From Betaproteobacteria bacterium (GTDB taxonomy: Bacteria > Pseudomonadota > Gammaproteobacteria > Burkholderiales > Burkholderiaceae_C): a stretch of DNA of 7,234 bases. Below the pieces are notes generated by a model that saw only the letters and a program-made list of their open reading frames with translations, did no database searches and was not told the DNA's origin. The translations under genes and the position numbers were made by a program. The DNA is taken from assembly GCA_947448675.1 (NCBI GenBank), contig CANFOR010000145.1:1-7234 (forward strand), read 5' to 3'. This document shows positions 1 to 5,680 of this stretch, piece by piece. How positions within the stretch are numbered: position 1 is the stretch's first letter; the number at the start of each line of letters is the position of its first letter.

Positions 1-1
1 C

Positions 2-283
2 TACTTTCAGGCAGCGCTGAGCGCCCATGGCTTTGGCGTGGCCAAGCCCGACGTGCGCATCTTCCACGCTGCCGCCGCCGCCGTGCAAGTGCAACCCCAC
101 GAGGTCTTGCATGTGGGCGACGACGCGGTGCTCGATGTGCAGGGTGCACTCGACGCAGGCATGCAAGCTGTGTGGGTACAACGCCCGGAACACCATACGT
201 CAACCCAATGGCCGCATGCGCAGCCGCCCCACCTCACTGTGGCCGATTTAGGGGCTTTGTGTGTGGCATTGCAAGCGCATTAG
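2..283 (+). CDS. HAD-superfamily hydrolase, C-terminal part (5' end outside window)
   Basis: The reading frame is open from position 2 to a TAG at 281-283 and gives about 93 residues beginning YFQAALSAHGFGVAKPD. The core motifs of a haloacid-dehalogenase-type hydrolase are visible. The motif III lysine is in AKPDVRIF, and the motif IV acidic pair is in HVGDDAVLDVQGALDAGM, which would coordinate the Mg2+ ion. The order KPD-x-x-IF then GDD-x-x-x-DV-x-GA-x-x-AGM is typical of HAD subfamily IA (phosphoglycolate phosphatase/YjjG-like small-molecule phosphatases). The nucleophile Asp motif (DxD) and the cap domain lie upstream of the window, so the substrate cannot be judged. The last 50 bp overlap the 3' end of hpnE on the opposite strand, leaving no room for a terminator between them. 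The family call is firm; the exact function is unknown. Confidence 0.88.
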   Translation, partial: YFQAALSAHGFGVAKPDVRIFHAAAAAVQVQPHEVLHVGDDAVLDVQGALDAGMQAVWVQRPEHHTSTQWPHAQPPHLTVADLGALCVALQAH

Positions 284-1646
284 CCGCTGCCAAGCCGCTG
301 CGCACCGCGCCTTCTAACGTGGCAGGGTAGGGCCCCGCCACATAGTCGCCACAGGCCAAGAGGCCGGGCGCAATTTGCATGTGCGGGCGCTCCAAACCCG
401 GCGTGCAGGCAAAGGTGGCGCGCTTTTCCACGATGCTTTGCACCAAGTGCAAAGCGGGCAAACCCAGTTGCGCGCGGCCCTGGGCCAAGACCTGTTGTTC
501 GAGCGTTTCGCGTTCGCCCTGGCTGGCACTGACCACAAAGGCCAGCACGCCCTGCAGCACGGGCTGCTCGGGCGCGAGCTGGCCCCGGTCAAAGACAAAC
601 TGCGCAGGTGCTTGCGCGCTGCAGCGCAAGGCCAGCATGGGCTGAGCCAGACGCGCGCCCGGGGCATGGGCGTAGACCGTGCCAATGGCCTCGTAGCGCA
701 GGGCTTGGGCGGTGTGGGCCCAGGCGGCAAAGCTGCTGGGCTGAAGTGCGGGTGCCGCGCCAGCGCCTTCTGCTGCCGCTACCGGTTCGCTTGCTTGTGC
801 AGACTCGGGTGCCGGCTCAGGTAGAAGCTCGGGGGCAGCCGCCAAAGCGCCCACCAAACGCGCGGCTTCGGTGGCCGAGCAGGCCAAGAGAACGGCATCA
901 AAAGCTTCGCCGTTCACCAGCCACTGGGCCTGCGCGCGTTGCAATGTCAGCACCCGCACGCCCAGGCGCAGCTGAGCACCCAACTGTTGCGCGCACTGCA
1001 AGGCCGCTTGCGGAAACAGGCTGCTCAAGTCCACCCGTGGCAGCAGCAGGGTCGAGCCCGCGCCCAGGCTGCTGGCAGGTGCAAACAGGCTGTCTTGCAG
1101 CACCCGCAAAAACACCTGACCGCTGGCCTGGTTTGCGGGCGTGTTCAGGGCCGAGATGCACAGGGGTTCGAGCAGCTCGGCCATCACCCGCGCTGAGACG
1201 CTGGCGCACAGTTGGGCTACCGTGGTCTGCGGCGCGCACACAAAGCCGCGCCAGCGCCATTGCAGGGCCGCGCGCAGCAGGCTGAGCTTGTCGTGTAGGC
1301 TCCAACCGCGTGCGGTTGCGATGCCCCAGGCGGCGTCTAGCGGTGGTGGCAGTTGGGGCAGTTGCAGGCCGGTGCCATCGGGAAAGCGCAGGCACAGCGG
1401 CAGGGCCAACAGGCTGCGCTGCAGGTCGATGCCGACCGATTGCATGAGCTGCAGGCTTTGGGTGTAAGCGCCGATCAGGATGTGTTGGCCGTTGTCCAGC
1501 GCCTGGTTTTGGTAAGTAAAAGCAGCCCTGGCCCGCCCCCCCAGTGCGTGGGCTGCTTCAAAAATAATAGCGTGGTGCTGTTGCCGGGCGAGTGCGACAG
1601 CGGCTGCGCAGCCCGCCCAACCAGCCCCGATGACGGCGACTTTCAC
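234..1646 (-). CDS. hpnE: Hydroxysqualene dehydroxylase HpnE (squalene-associated FAD-dependent desaturase)
   Basis: 470 residues. The family uses FAD to reduce hydroxysqualene to squalene, the last step of the HpnCDE route. An N-terminal Rossmann FAD-binding motif is present (VAVIGAGWAG at 3-12, acidic strand end FEAAHALGGRAR at 29-40). A C-terminal FAD-closing motif follows (ACGDYVAGPYPATLEGAVRSG, about 431-451). I chose the GTG at 1646. It lies directly before the Rossmann strand, has a GAGG 7 nt upstream (1657-1654), and longer in-frame starts would run back through hpnD in a non-protein-like stretch. The gap to the hpnD stop is 28 bp, so the genes are almost certainly cotranscribed. Residues about 268-305 are a low-complexity Ala/Pro/Glu insertion between otherwise normal segments. 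The 3' end overlaps the convergent HAD gene by 50 bp. Family identity is strong; the activity is inferred from family and operon context. Confidence 0.93.
   Translation of the reverse strand: MKVAVIGAGWAGCAAAVALARQQHHAIIFEAAHALGGRARAAFTYQNQALDNGQHILIGAYTQSLQLMQSVGIDLQRSLLALPLCLRFPDGTGLQLPQLPPPLDAAWGIATARGWSLHDKLSLLRAALQWRWRGFVCAPQTTVAQLCASVSARVMAELLEPLCISALNTPANQASGQVFLRVLQDSLFAPASSLGAGSTLLLPRVDLSSLFPQAALQCAQQLGAQLRLGVRVLTLQRAQAQWLVNGEAFDAVLLACSATEAARLVGALAAAPELLPEPAPESAQASEPVAAAEGAGAAPALQPSSFAAWAHTAQALRYEAIGTVYAHAPGARLAQPMLALRCSAQAPAQFVFDRGQLAPEQPVLQGVLAFVVSASQGERETLEQQVLAQGRAQLGLPALHLVQSIVEKRATFACTPGLERPHMQIAPGLLACGDYVAGPYPATLEGAVRSGLAAANALAMPHTKPLNRPQ
1555..1571 (-). repeat. GCTA-N9-TAGC-type element (one arm mismatch), inside hpnE
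   Basis: On the - strand the 17-mer GCTATTATTTTTGAAGC encodes A-I-I-F-E-A at residues 26-31 of HpnE. It matches the hpnC copy at 14 of 17 positions, but its right arm is AAGC instead of TAGC. It overlaps the conserved second Rossmann strand, so protein constraint could partly explain it. Confidence 0.4.
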
Positions 1647-1674
1647 CGCGCAACCTCGCGGCCCGCAGCGGCCA

Positions 1675-2562
1675 TTACAGACGCCCCAGGGCTTGCACCT
1701 TCCAAGCCAGCCACAGCTTGCGCAGGGGGGTGAGGCTGACGCGCTGGTGCAGCACCTGGAAGCCGTCGCGCTCAATCTCGCGCAGCAAGGTGCGGTAGAT
1801 GCTGGCCATCATCAAGCCCGGCTTTTGCGCGCGCCGGTCGGTGGCGGGCAGCAGAGCCAGGGCTTGGTCGTACAGGCTGTGCGCGCGCTGGGCTTGAAAG
1901 CGCATCAGCGCCGTGAAACGCTGGTTGAAGTCGGCAGCGCTGTCGCTGGCTTGGCTTGCAGGCGGGTGGCTCTTGAGCAGCTCATGGGCCTTGACGTCGA
2001 ACTGCTGCAGCTCGCTCATGGGCAGGTAGATGCGGCCACGGGCTGCGTCTTCGCCCACGTCGCGGATGATGTTGGTGAGCTGAAAGGCCTGGCCGAGCTT
2101 GTGCGCGTAGGCCGTGGTTTGCGCGTTGCTTTGGCCAAAAATTTGCGCCGCCACTTCGCCCACCACGCCGGCCACCAAGTGGCAGTAGCGCTCCAGGCCC
2201 GGGTAGTCGAGGTAACGGGTTTGCTGCAGGTCCATTTGGCAGCCTTCGATCACGGCTTGCAAGTGCTGCTGCTCGATGCGGTAGGTGGCGGCCAGGGGCA
2301 TCAGCGCGCGCATCACCGGGTGGGTGGCCGCTTCTGAGGGCACAGCAGCATAGGCACGCGCTACCTCGCTGCGCCACCAGGCCAGTTTGGTGGCGGCCAC
2401 ACCAGGGTCGCTCACCTCGTCGACCACGTCGTCTACCTCGCGGCAAAAGGCATAAAAAGCGGTGATGGCCGCGCGCCGCTCTGGCGGCAAAAACAAGAAG
2501 GCGTAGTAAAAGCTGCTGCCCGAGGCGGCGGCTTTGTTTTGAACGTATTGCTCGGGGGTCAT
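1675..2562 (-). CDS. hpnD: Presqualene diphosphate synthase HpnD
   Basis: 295 residues, normal for the family. HpnD condenses two farnesyl diphosphates head-to-head into presqualene diphosphate, the first committed step to squalene and hopanoids. Both Mg2+/diphosphate-binding Asp-rich motifs of the all-helical trans-isoprenyl diphosphate synthase fold are present: DDVVDE at 44-49 and NIIRDVGED at 164-172. The N-terminus reads MTPEQYVQNKAAASGSSFYY, with the SGSSFYYAFLFLPPERR signature that separates HpnD from HpnC. The ATG at 2562 starts at the expected family N-terminus, 25 bp after the hpnC stop. No strong Shine-Dalgarno precedes it: only a weak GGGA about 10 nt upstream, then a run of six C. 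Translation may therefore depend on ribosomes arriving from hpnC (inference). Its TAA (1677-1675) overlaps an ATG that opens a ten-codon mini-ORF leading into hpnE. Confidence 0.95.
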   Translation of the reverse strand: MTPEQYVQNKAAASGSSFYYAFLFLPPERRAAITAFYAFCREVDDVVDEVSDPGVAATKLAWWRSEVARAYAAVPSEAATHPVMRALMPLAATYRIEQQHLQAVIEGCQMDLQQTRYLDYPGLERYCHLVAGVVGEVAAQIFGQSNAQTTAYAHKLGQAFQLTNIIRDVGEDAARGRIYLPMSELQQFDVKAHELLKSHPPASQASDSAADFNQRFTALMRFQAQRAHSLYDQALALLPATDRRAQKPGLMMASIYRTLLREIERDGFQVLHQRVSLTPLRKLWLAWKVQALGRL

Positions 2563-2587
2563 GGGGGGATTGTCCCATTGGAATGCG

Positions 2588-3490
2588 TCATGCTTTGCGC
2601 ATCCACATACTGCGCCACAGCATCGGTGCCACGTCCCACTTGCGCAGCGCAGGCCGCTGGCGCAGCGTGCTGTAGTTTTGCGCGGCGATGCGCTCCACAA
2701 TGCGCAGGCCGCCTTGCACCACCAGGCGCAGCTCCCAGCCTGCACGGCCGGGGATTTTTAGCGTCAGCGGAGCACCTTTTAGCATTAAAAGCCGCGCCGA
2801 ATGTGCGTTGTCAGCTATTAATTTAGTAGCACTCTCGCTTTGACGCAGGGCCAAGATGTCAGCTGGCGGCACGCCGTGCGCGGCGCAACTGTCGAGCGGC
2901 AGGTAGTAGCGGCCGCGCGGAATGTCGAGCGACAGATCTTGCCAAAAATTGATGAGTTGCAGGGCGCTGCAAATGGCGTCGCTTTGCGCCAACTCGGCAG
3001 CGCCTTGCACGCCGTACAGATGCAAGAGCAAGCGGCCCACTGGGTTGGCCGAGCGGCTGCAGTAGTCCAGCAACTCGTCTTGGCTGGCGTACCAGCGCTG
3101 CTGCTGGGTGTAGCGCACGTCTTGCGCAAAAGCGCTCAGCAGGTCGTGCAGCAAAGTCAGGGGCAGCTGCCATTGCGCCAGCACCGGGGCCAGGGCATCA
3201 AACACCGCGCTCCAGCGGCCGCTATGGGGCTGGCCGCTGGCGATGGCTTGCAGGTCTTGGCCATAGGCGTCCAGCTCGGCCAAACGCTGCGCGGGCGTGG
3301 CGTCGCCTTCGTCGGCAATGTCGTCGGCTGTGCGGGCAAAGTGGTAGATGGCGGCAATGGGCGGGCGCAGGCGCGGTGGGCAGAGCCAAGAGGCGACTGG
3401 GAAGTTTTCGTAGTGGGTAATCGCCTGGGGGGCGGCGCTAGGTAGAGCGCAGGAGGGTGCGCCGGATCGTGCGCTAGTGGGCAAGCTCAT
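2588..3490 (-). CDS. hpnC: Hydroxysqualene synthase HpnC
   Basis: 300 residues, first gene of the squalene operon. HpnC converts presqualene diphosphate to hydroxysqualene, which HpnE then reduces. It is a paralogue of HpnD in the squalene/phytoene synthase family. The first Asp-rich motif is DDIADE at 56-61 within HFARTADDIADEGD; the second is NFWQDLSLD at 181-189, followed by PRGRYYLP. HYENFPVASWLCPPRLRPP near residue 26 is typical of HpnC rather than HpnD. The C-terminal PGRAGWELRLVVQGGLRI is also characteristic. An in-frame TAG lies five codons upstream of the ATG at 3490, so the start is well bounded, but no clear Shine-Dalgarno is seen. The first 22 or so residues are poorly conserved in appearance. 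Codons for ATKLIA (about 2813-2830) form an AT-rich patch with rare TTA and ATA codons, matching the repeat element described separately. Confidence 0.94.
   Translation of the reverse strand: MSLPTSARSGAPSCALPSAAPQAITHYENFPVASWLCPPRLRPPIAAIYHFARTADDIADEGDATPAQRLAELDAYGQDLQAIASGQPHSGRWSAVFDALAPVLAQWQLPLTLLHDLLSAFAQDVRYTQQQRWYASQDELLDYCSRSANPVGRLLLHLYGVQGAAELAQSDAICSALQLINFWQDLSLDIPRGRYYLPLDSCAAHGVPPADILALRQSESATKLIADNAHSARLLMLKGAPLTLKIPGRAGWELRLVVQGGLRIVERIAAQNYSTLRQRPALRKWDVAPMLWRSMWMRKA
2814..2830 (+). repeat. GCTA-N9-TAGC element inside hpnC
   Basis: The + strand 17-mer is GCTATTAATTTAGTAGC; seven of its eight opposed base pairs are complementary. In hpnC sense it is read as GCT-ACT-AAA-TTA-ATA-GC, giving A-T-K-L-I-A, with rare TTA and ATA codons in an otherwise GC-rich gene. 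Only this reading phase is free of stop codons. Confidence 0.6.
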
Positions 3491-3623
3491 GGCTGAAAGT
3501 GTCTAAAAATGGCTGCAAAAGTCCGCACTGCGCTATAAATTTGTGGGTGGTTGACTCTAAATATGGTGCACTGCACAAAATTAGGAATATGCTTCGCACC
3601 CTGTCTCACGACCGATTGTTTTC
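3491..3623. other. Divergent intergenic region between hpnC and kup
   Basis: These 133 bp must hold the promoters of both divergent transcripts, but neither is convincing. For kup, TTGACT at 3551-3556 is a good -35 match, but the best -10-like hexamer (CAAAAT, 3576-3581) is 19 bp away. For hpnC, TTAGAG (3560-3555) and TATAGC (3537-3532) are spaced 17 bp apart on the - strand but are weak. A small dyad, GTGCA-C-TGCAC (3566-3576), lies in the kup spacer and could be a protein-binding site. GCTATAAATTT at 3532-3542 resembles one half of the dispersed GCTA-N9-TAGC element. I see no leader ORF, riboswitch or RNA gene. Confidence 0.35.
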
Positions 3624-5549
3624 ATGACCGCATTGACGACCGCCGCCCCTGGCCACACCGATGGCCCTACTGCATCTGCCCATCCGCTGCGAGCGGGTTT
3701 GATGTTGGCGGCACTGGGGGTAGTGTATGGCGACATCGGCACCTCGCCGCTCTACGCCCTTAAAGAATGCTTTAACCCCGAGCACGGTATACCGCTCACG
3801 CACGAGACTGTCCTGGGCATTTTGTCTTTGGTGTTTTGGGCTTTGATGCTGGTGGTCACCCTGAAATACGTGCTGTTTGTGCTGCGCGCCGACCACGACG
3901 GCGAGGGCGGCATCATGGCCTTGCAGGCCCTGGCGCGCAATGCGGTAGGTGGCACCAGTGCCGCGCCCTTGATGCTGCGCTTGATTGCGGCCATGGGCTT
4001 GCTGGGCACGGCCATGTTTTATGGCGACAGCTTGATCACGCCCGCCATTTCAGTGCTCTCGGCGGTCGAGGGCTTAGAAGTGGCCACGCCGGTGTTTAAA
4101 CCCTATGTAATCCCCATCACCCTGTGCGTGTTGGTCGGCCTGTTTGCGGTGCAGCGCTTTGGCACCGGCGTGGTGGGCAAGGTCTTTGGCCCGGTGATGG
4201 TTTTGTGGTTTGCGCTCTTGGCGCTCTTGGGCGTCAAACAAATTTGGTTGCACCCCGAAGTGCTGGCTGCTTTGAACCCCGAGCACGCGCTGGCATTTTT
4301 AGTGCGCCACCGCAACCACGCCTTGGCGGTGCTCGGCTCGGTGTTTTTGGCGGTGACGGGCGGCGAGGCCCTGTATGCCGACATGGGGCATTTTGGTGCG
4401 CGCGCCATTCGCCGCGCTTGGTTTTTTATCGCGCTTCCCGCCCTGGTGCTGAACTATTTTGGCCAGGGTGCCTTGGTACTGGCCGACCCCACGGCGATTG
4501 ACAACCCCTTTTTCCGTCTGGTGCCTGCATGGGGCGTGCTGCCGATGGTGGGGCTGTCAGCCTTTGCCACGGTCATTGCTTCGCAGGCCGTCATTTCGGG
4601 CGCATTTTCTCTCACTGCCCAGGCCATGCGCATGGGCTATTTGCCGCGCCTGCGCATTGTGCAAACCTCGGGCCAGTCGGTTGGGCAAATTTACCTGCCC
4701 TTCATCAACTGGACGCTGATGGTGGGCGTAATCTTGCTGGTACTGGGCTTTAAAAGTTCAAGCGCGCTGTCTTCGGCCTATGGCATTGCGGTGTCGGTGA
4801 CCATGGTCACCACCACCTTGCTGGCGGGCATTGTGGCGCTGCGCCAATGGCATTGGAACGTTTGGCTGGTCGGGCTGGGAATGCTGGCCCTGCTTACCTT
4901 GGATGCTCTGTTTTTGGTAGCAAATAGTCTCAAAATTGCCGATGGCGGTTGGTTGCCCTTGCTGGTAGCGGCCTTGGTGATGGGCCTGTTCACCACCTGG
5001 AACAAAGGTCGCCGTTTGAGCAAAGAGCAGGCCGCTATCGACAAAATGGACATCGAGCCGTTTTTAGAAGCGCTGTCTTACGGCATGCCGCACCGGGTCA
5101 AAGGCACGGCAGTGTTTTTAACCGCGCAAAGCAGTGCCGTCCCCCATGCCTTGCTACACAATTTGAAGCACAACCAGGTTTTGCACGAGACCGTGGTTTT
5201 GCTCTCGGTGCAGGCTTGTGACACGCCGCGTGTGGACACCAAAGAGCGCATCAGCGCGCAAGATCTGGGCCACGGCTTTTGGCGCGTGACCATGCGCCAC
5301 GGTTTTATGGAGCGGCCTGACGTGCCCGAGTTCATGAAGCAGTTAGCCCTGCAAAAGGGCGTCTCGGCCGACGTAATGAGTACCAGCTACTTCACCTCGC
5401 GCGAAACCCTGGGCCAGGGTCGTTTGCTGGGCTTGCTGCCGCTGCAGCAATTGGTGTTTGGTTGGCTGCACCGCAACGCGGGCCGCGCCTCCGACTACTT
5501 TGAACTACCGGGCAACCGGGTGGTGGAGTTTGGTCGGCGCACCTGCTAG
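3624..5549 (+). CDS. kup: Kup-family low-affinity potassium/proton transport protein
   Basis: 641 residues, full family length. Kup (TrkD) takes up K+ across the inner membrane, probably by H+ symport. The N-terminal signature GVVYGDIGTSPLYA is at 32-45, including Asp37, which belongs to the conserved cation-site motif of the KUP/HAK/KT family. Other family blocks follow: HDGEGGIMAL (91-100), GDSLITPAISVLSAVEG (134-150), TGGEALYADMGHFG (245-258), SQAVISGAFSLTAQAMRMGYLPR (about 320-342) and VANSLKIADGGWLPL (432-446). About twelve hydrophobic segments span residues 25-460, followed by a soluble cytoplasmic domain (about 465-641), as expected. The ATG at 3624 is the only plausible start: an in-frame TAG lies near 3580 with no other start codon between. 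No Shine-Dalgarno is visible. The stop TAG lies within a GCTAGC hexamer that begins a 17-bp inverted repeat. Confidence in the identity is high. Confidence 0.96.
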   Translation: MTALTTAAPGHTDGPTASAHPLRAGLMLAALGVVYGDIGTSPLYALKECFNPEHGIPLTHETVLGILSLVFWALMLVVTLKYVLFVLRADHDGEGGIMALQALARNAVGGTSAAPLMLRLIAAMGLLGTAMFYGDSLITPAISVLSAVEGLEVATPVFKPYVIPITLCVLVGLFAVQRFGTGVVGKVFGPVMVLWFALLALLGVKQIWLHPEVLAALNPEHALAFLVRHRNHALAVLGSVFLAVTGGEALYADMGHFGARAIRRAWFFIALPALVLNYFGQGALVLADPTAIDNPFFRLVPAWGVLPMVGLSAFATVIASQAVISGAFSLTAQAMRMGYLPRLRIVQTSGQSVGQIYLPFINWTLMVGVILLVLGFKSSSALSSAYGIAVSVTMVTTTLLAGIVALRQWHWNVWLVGLGMLALLTLDALFLVANSLKIADGGWLPLLVAALVMGLFTTWNKGRRLSKEQAAIDKMDIEPFLEALSYGMPHRVKGTAVFLTAQSSAVPHALLHNLKHNQVLHETVVLLSVQACDTPRVDTKERISAQDLGHGFWRVTMRHGFMERPDVPEFMKQLALQKGVSADVMSTSYFTSRETLGQGRLLGLLPLQQLVFGWLHRNAGRASDYFELPGNRVVEFGRRTC

Positions 5550-5561
5550 CTTTTCGTTAGC
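5545..5561 (+). repeat. GCTA-N9-TAGC element spanning the kup stop codon
   Basis: GCTAGCTTTTCGTTAGC has the same arm sequence and the same nine-base spacing as the copies in hpnC and the RND adaptor. The first arm contains the kup TAG stop (5547-5549). The core is less AT-rich than in the other copies. Confidence 0.5.
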
Positions 5562-5594
5562 GCTTCGCAGGGCTGGGCTAGCCCCCAAACCAGC
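5545..5594 (+). terminator. Possible kup transcript end: two stem-loops without a U-tract
   Basis: GCTAGC-TTTTC-GTTAGC (5545-5561) can form a 6-bp stem including one G-U pair, starting across the kup stop codon. Just after it, GGGCTAGCCC (5575-5584) is a perfect 10-bp palindrome, and GCTGG (5572-5576) can pair with CCAGC (5590-5594). No run of T follows either structure, so this is not a classical intrinsic terminator. It may slow or end transcription, or protect the 3' end, but this is weakly supported. Confidence 0.22.
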
Positions 5595-5614
5595 GTGCTG
5601 TGGCTGCAGGCTTC

Positions 5615-5643
5615 TTGACAAAGCCAGGGATTTACCCTAGATT
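5615..5643 (+). promoter_or_regulatory. Sigma70-type promoter of the RND efflux operon
   Basis: A perfect -35 hexamer TTGACA (5615-5620) is followed after exactly 17 bp by TAGATT (5638-5643), which matches four of six -10 consensus bases. Transcription would start near 5650, about 30 nt before the adaptor ATG. This is the best promoter match in the window, and the inverted repeat covering its -10 end suggests repression. Confidence 0.7.
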
Positions 5644-5665
5644 ACTAACCAGTCAGTCAGTAATC
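5640..5665 (+). promoter_or_regulatory. Inverted-repeat operator overlapping the -10, TetR-like
   Basis: GATTACT (5640-5646) is mirrored exactly by AGTAATC (5659-5665). Inside lies a shorter dyad, ACTAAC-CA-GTCAGT (5644-5657), and a tandem CAGT repeat. The full 26-bp dyad matches at 9 of 13 positions per half. It overlaps the -10 hexamer and the likely start site, a classic repressor position. TetR-family repressors commonly control RND efflux operons through such dyads. The family assignment is inference, because no regulator gene lies within the window. Confidence 0.55.
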
Positions 5666-5680
5666 AATTGAGGGGTTCCC

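Noticed and set aside
608..1285. Long open frame of 225 codons on the + strand antisense to hpnE
   Set aside because: It is rich in Arg, Pro and Ala with no recognisable motif, and it is fully covered by the well-supported hpnE frame. GC-rich DNA routinely keeps antisense frames open.
1630..2337. Open frame of 235 codons on the + strand antisense to hpnD
   Set aside because: It is rich in Gln, His, Ala and Val, as expected from reading a helical Ala/Gln/Leu-rich gene backwards. It has no motif and overlaps a gene with clear catalytic motifs.
1675..2745. Longer hpnD beginning at 2745, and longer hpnE beginning at 1775
   Set aside because: The extra N-terminal stretches are Cys/Trp/Arg-rich out-of-frame readings of the preceding gene. 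The family N-termini begin at MTPEQ (2562) and at the Rossmann strand (1646).
2840..3445. Open frame of 201 codons on the + strand antisense to hpnC
   Set aside because: Same pattern as the other antisense frames: a Gln/Val/Ala/Gly-rich composition with no domain, opposite a strongly identified gene.
4747..4763. GCTTTAAAAGTTCAAGC in kup as another copy of the 17-bp element
   Set aside because: It has the same length and GC ends but lacks the GCTA and TAGC arms and is read in a different codon phase. It encodes the GFKSSS region, which is family-conserved.
5575..5584. GGGCTAGCCC as an intrinsic terminator for kup
   Set aside because: It is a perfect palindrome but leaves no loop-sized centre and no T-run follows. 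I kept it only as part of a low-confidence terminator region.
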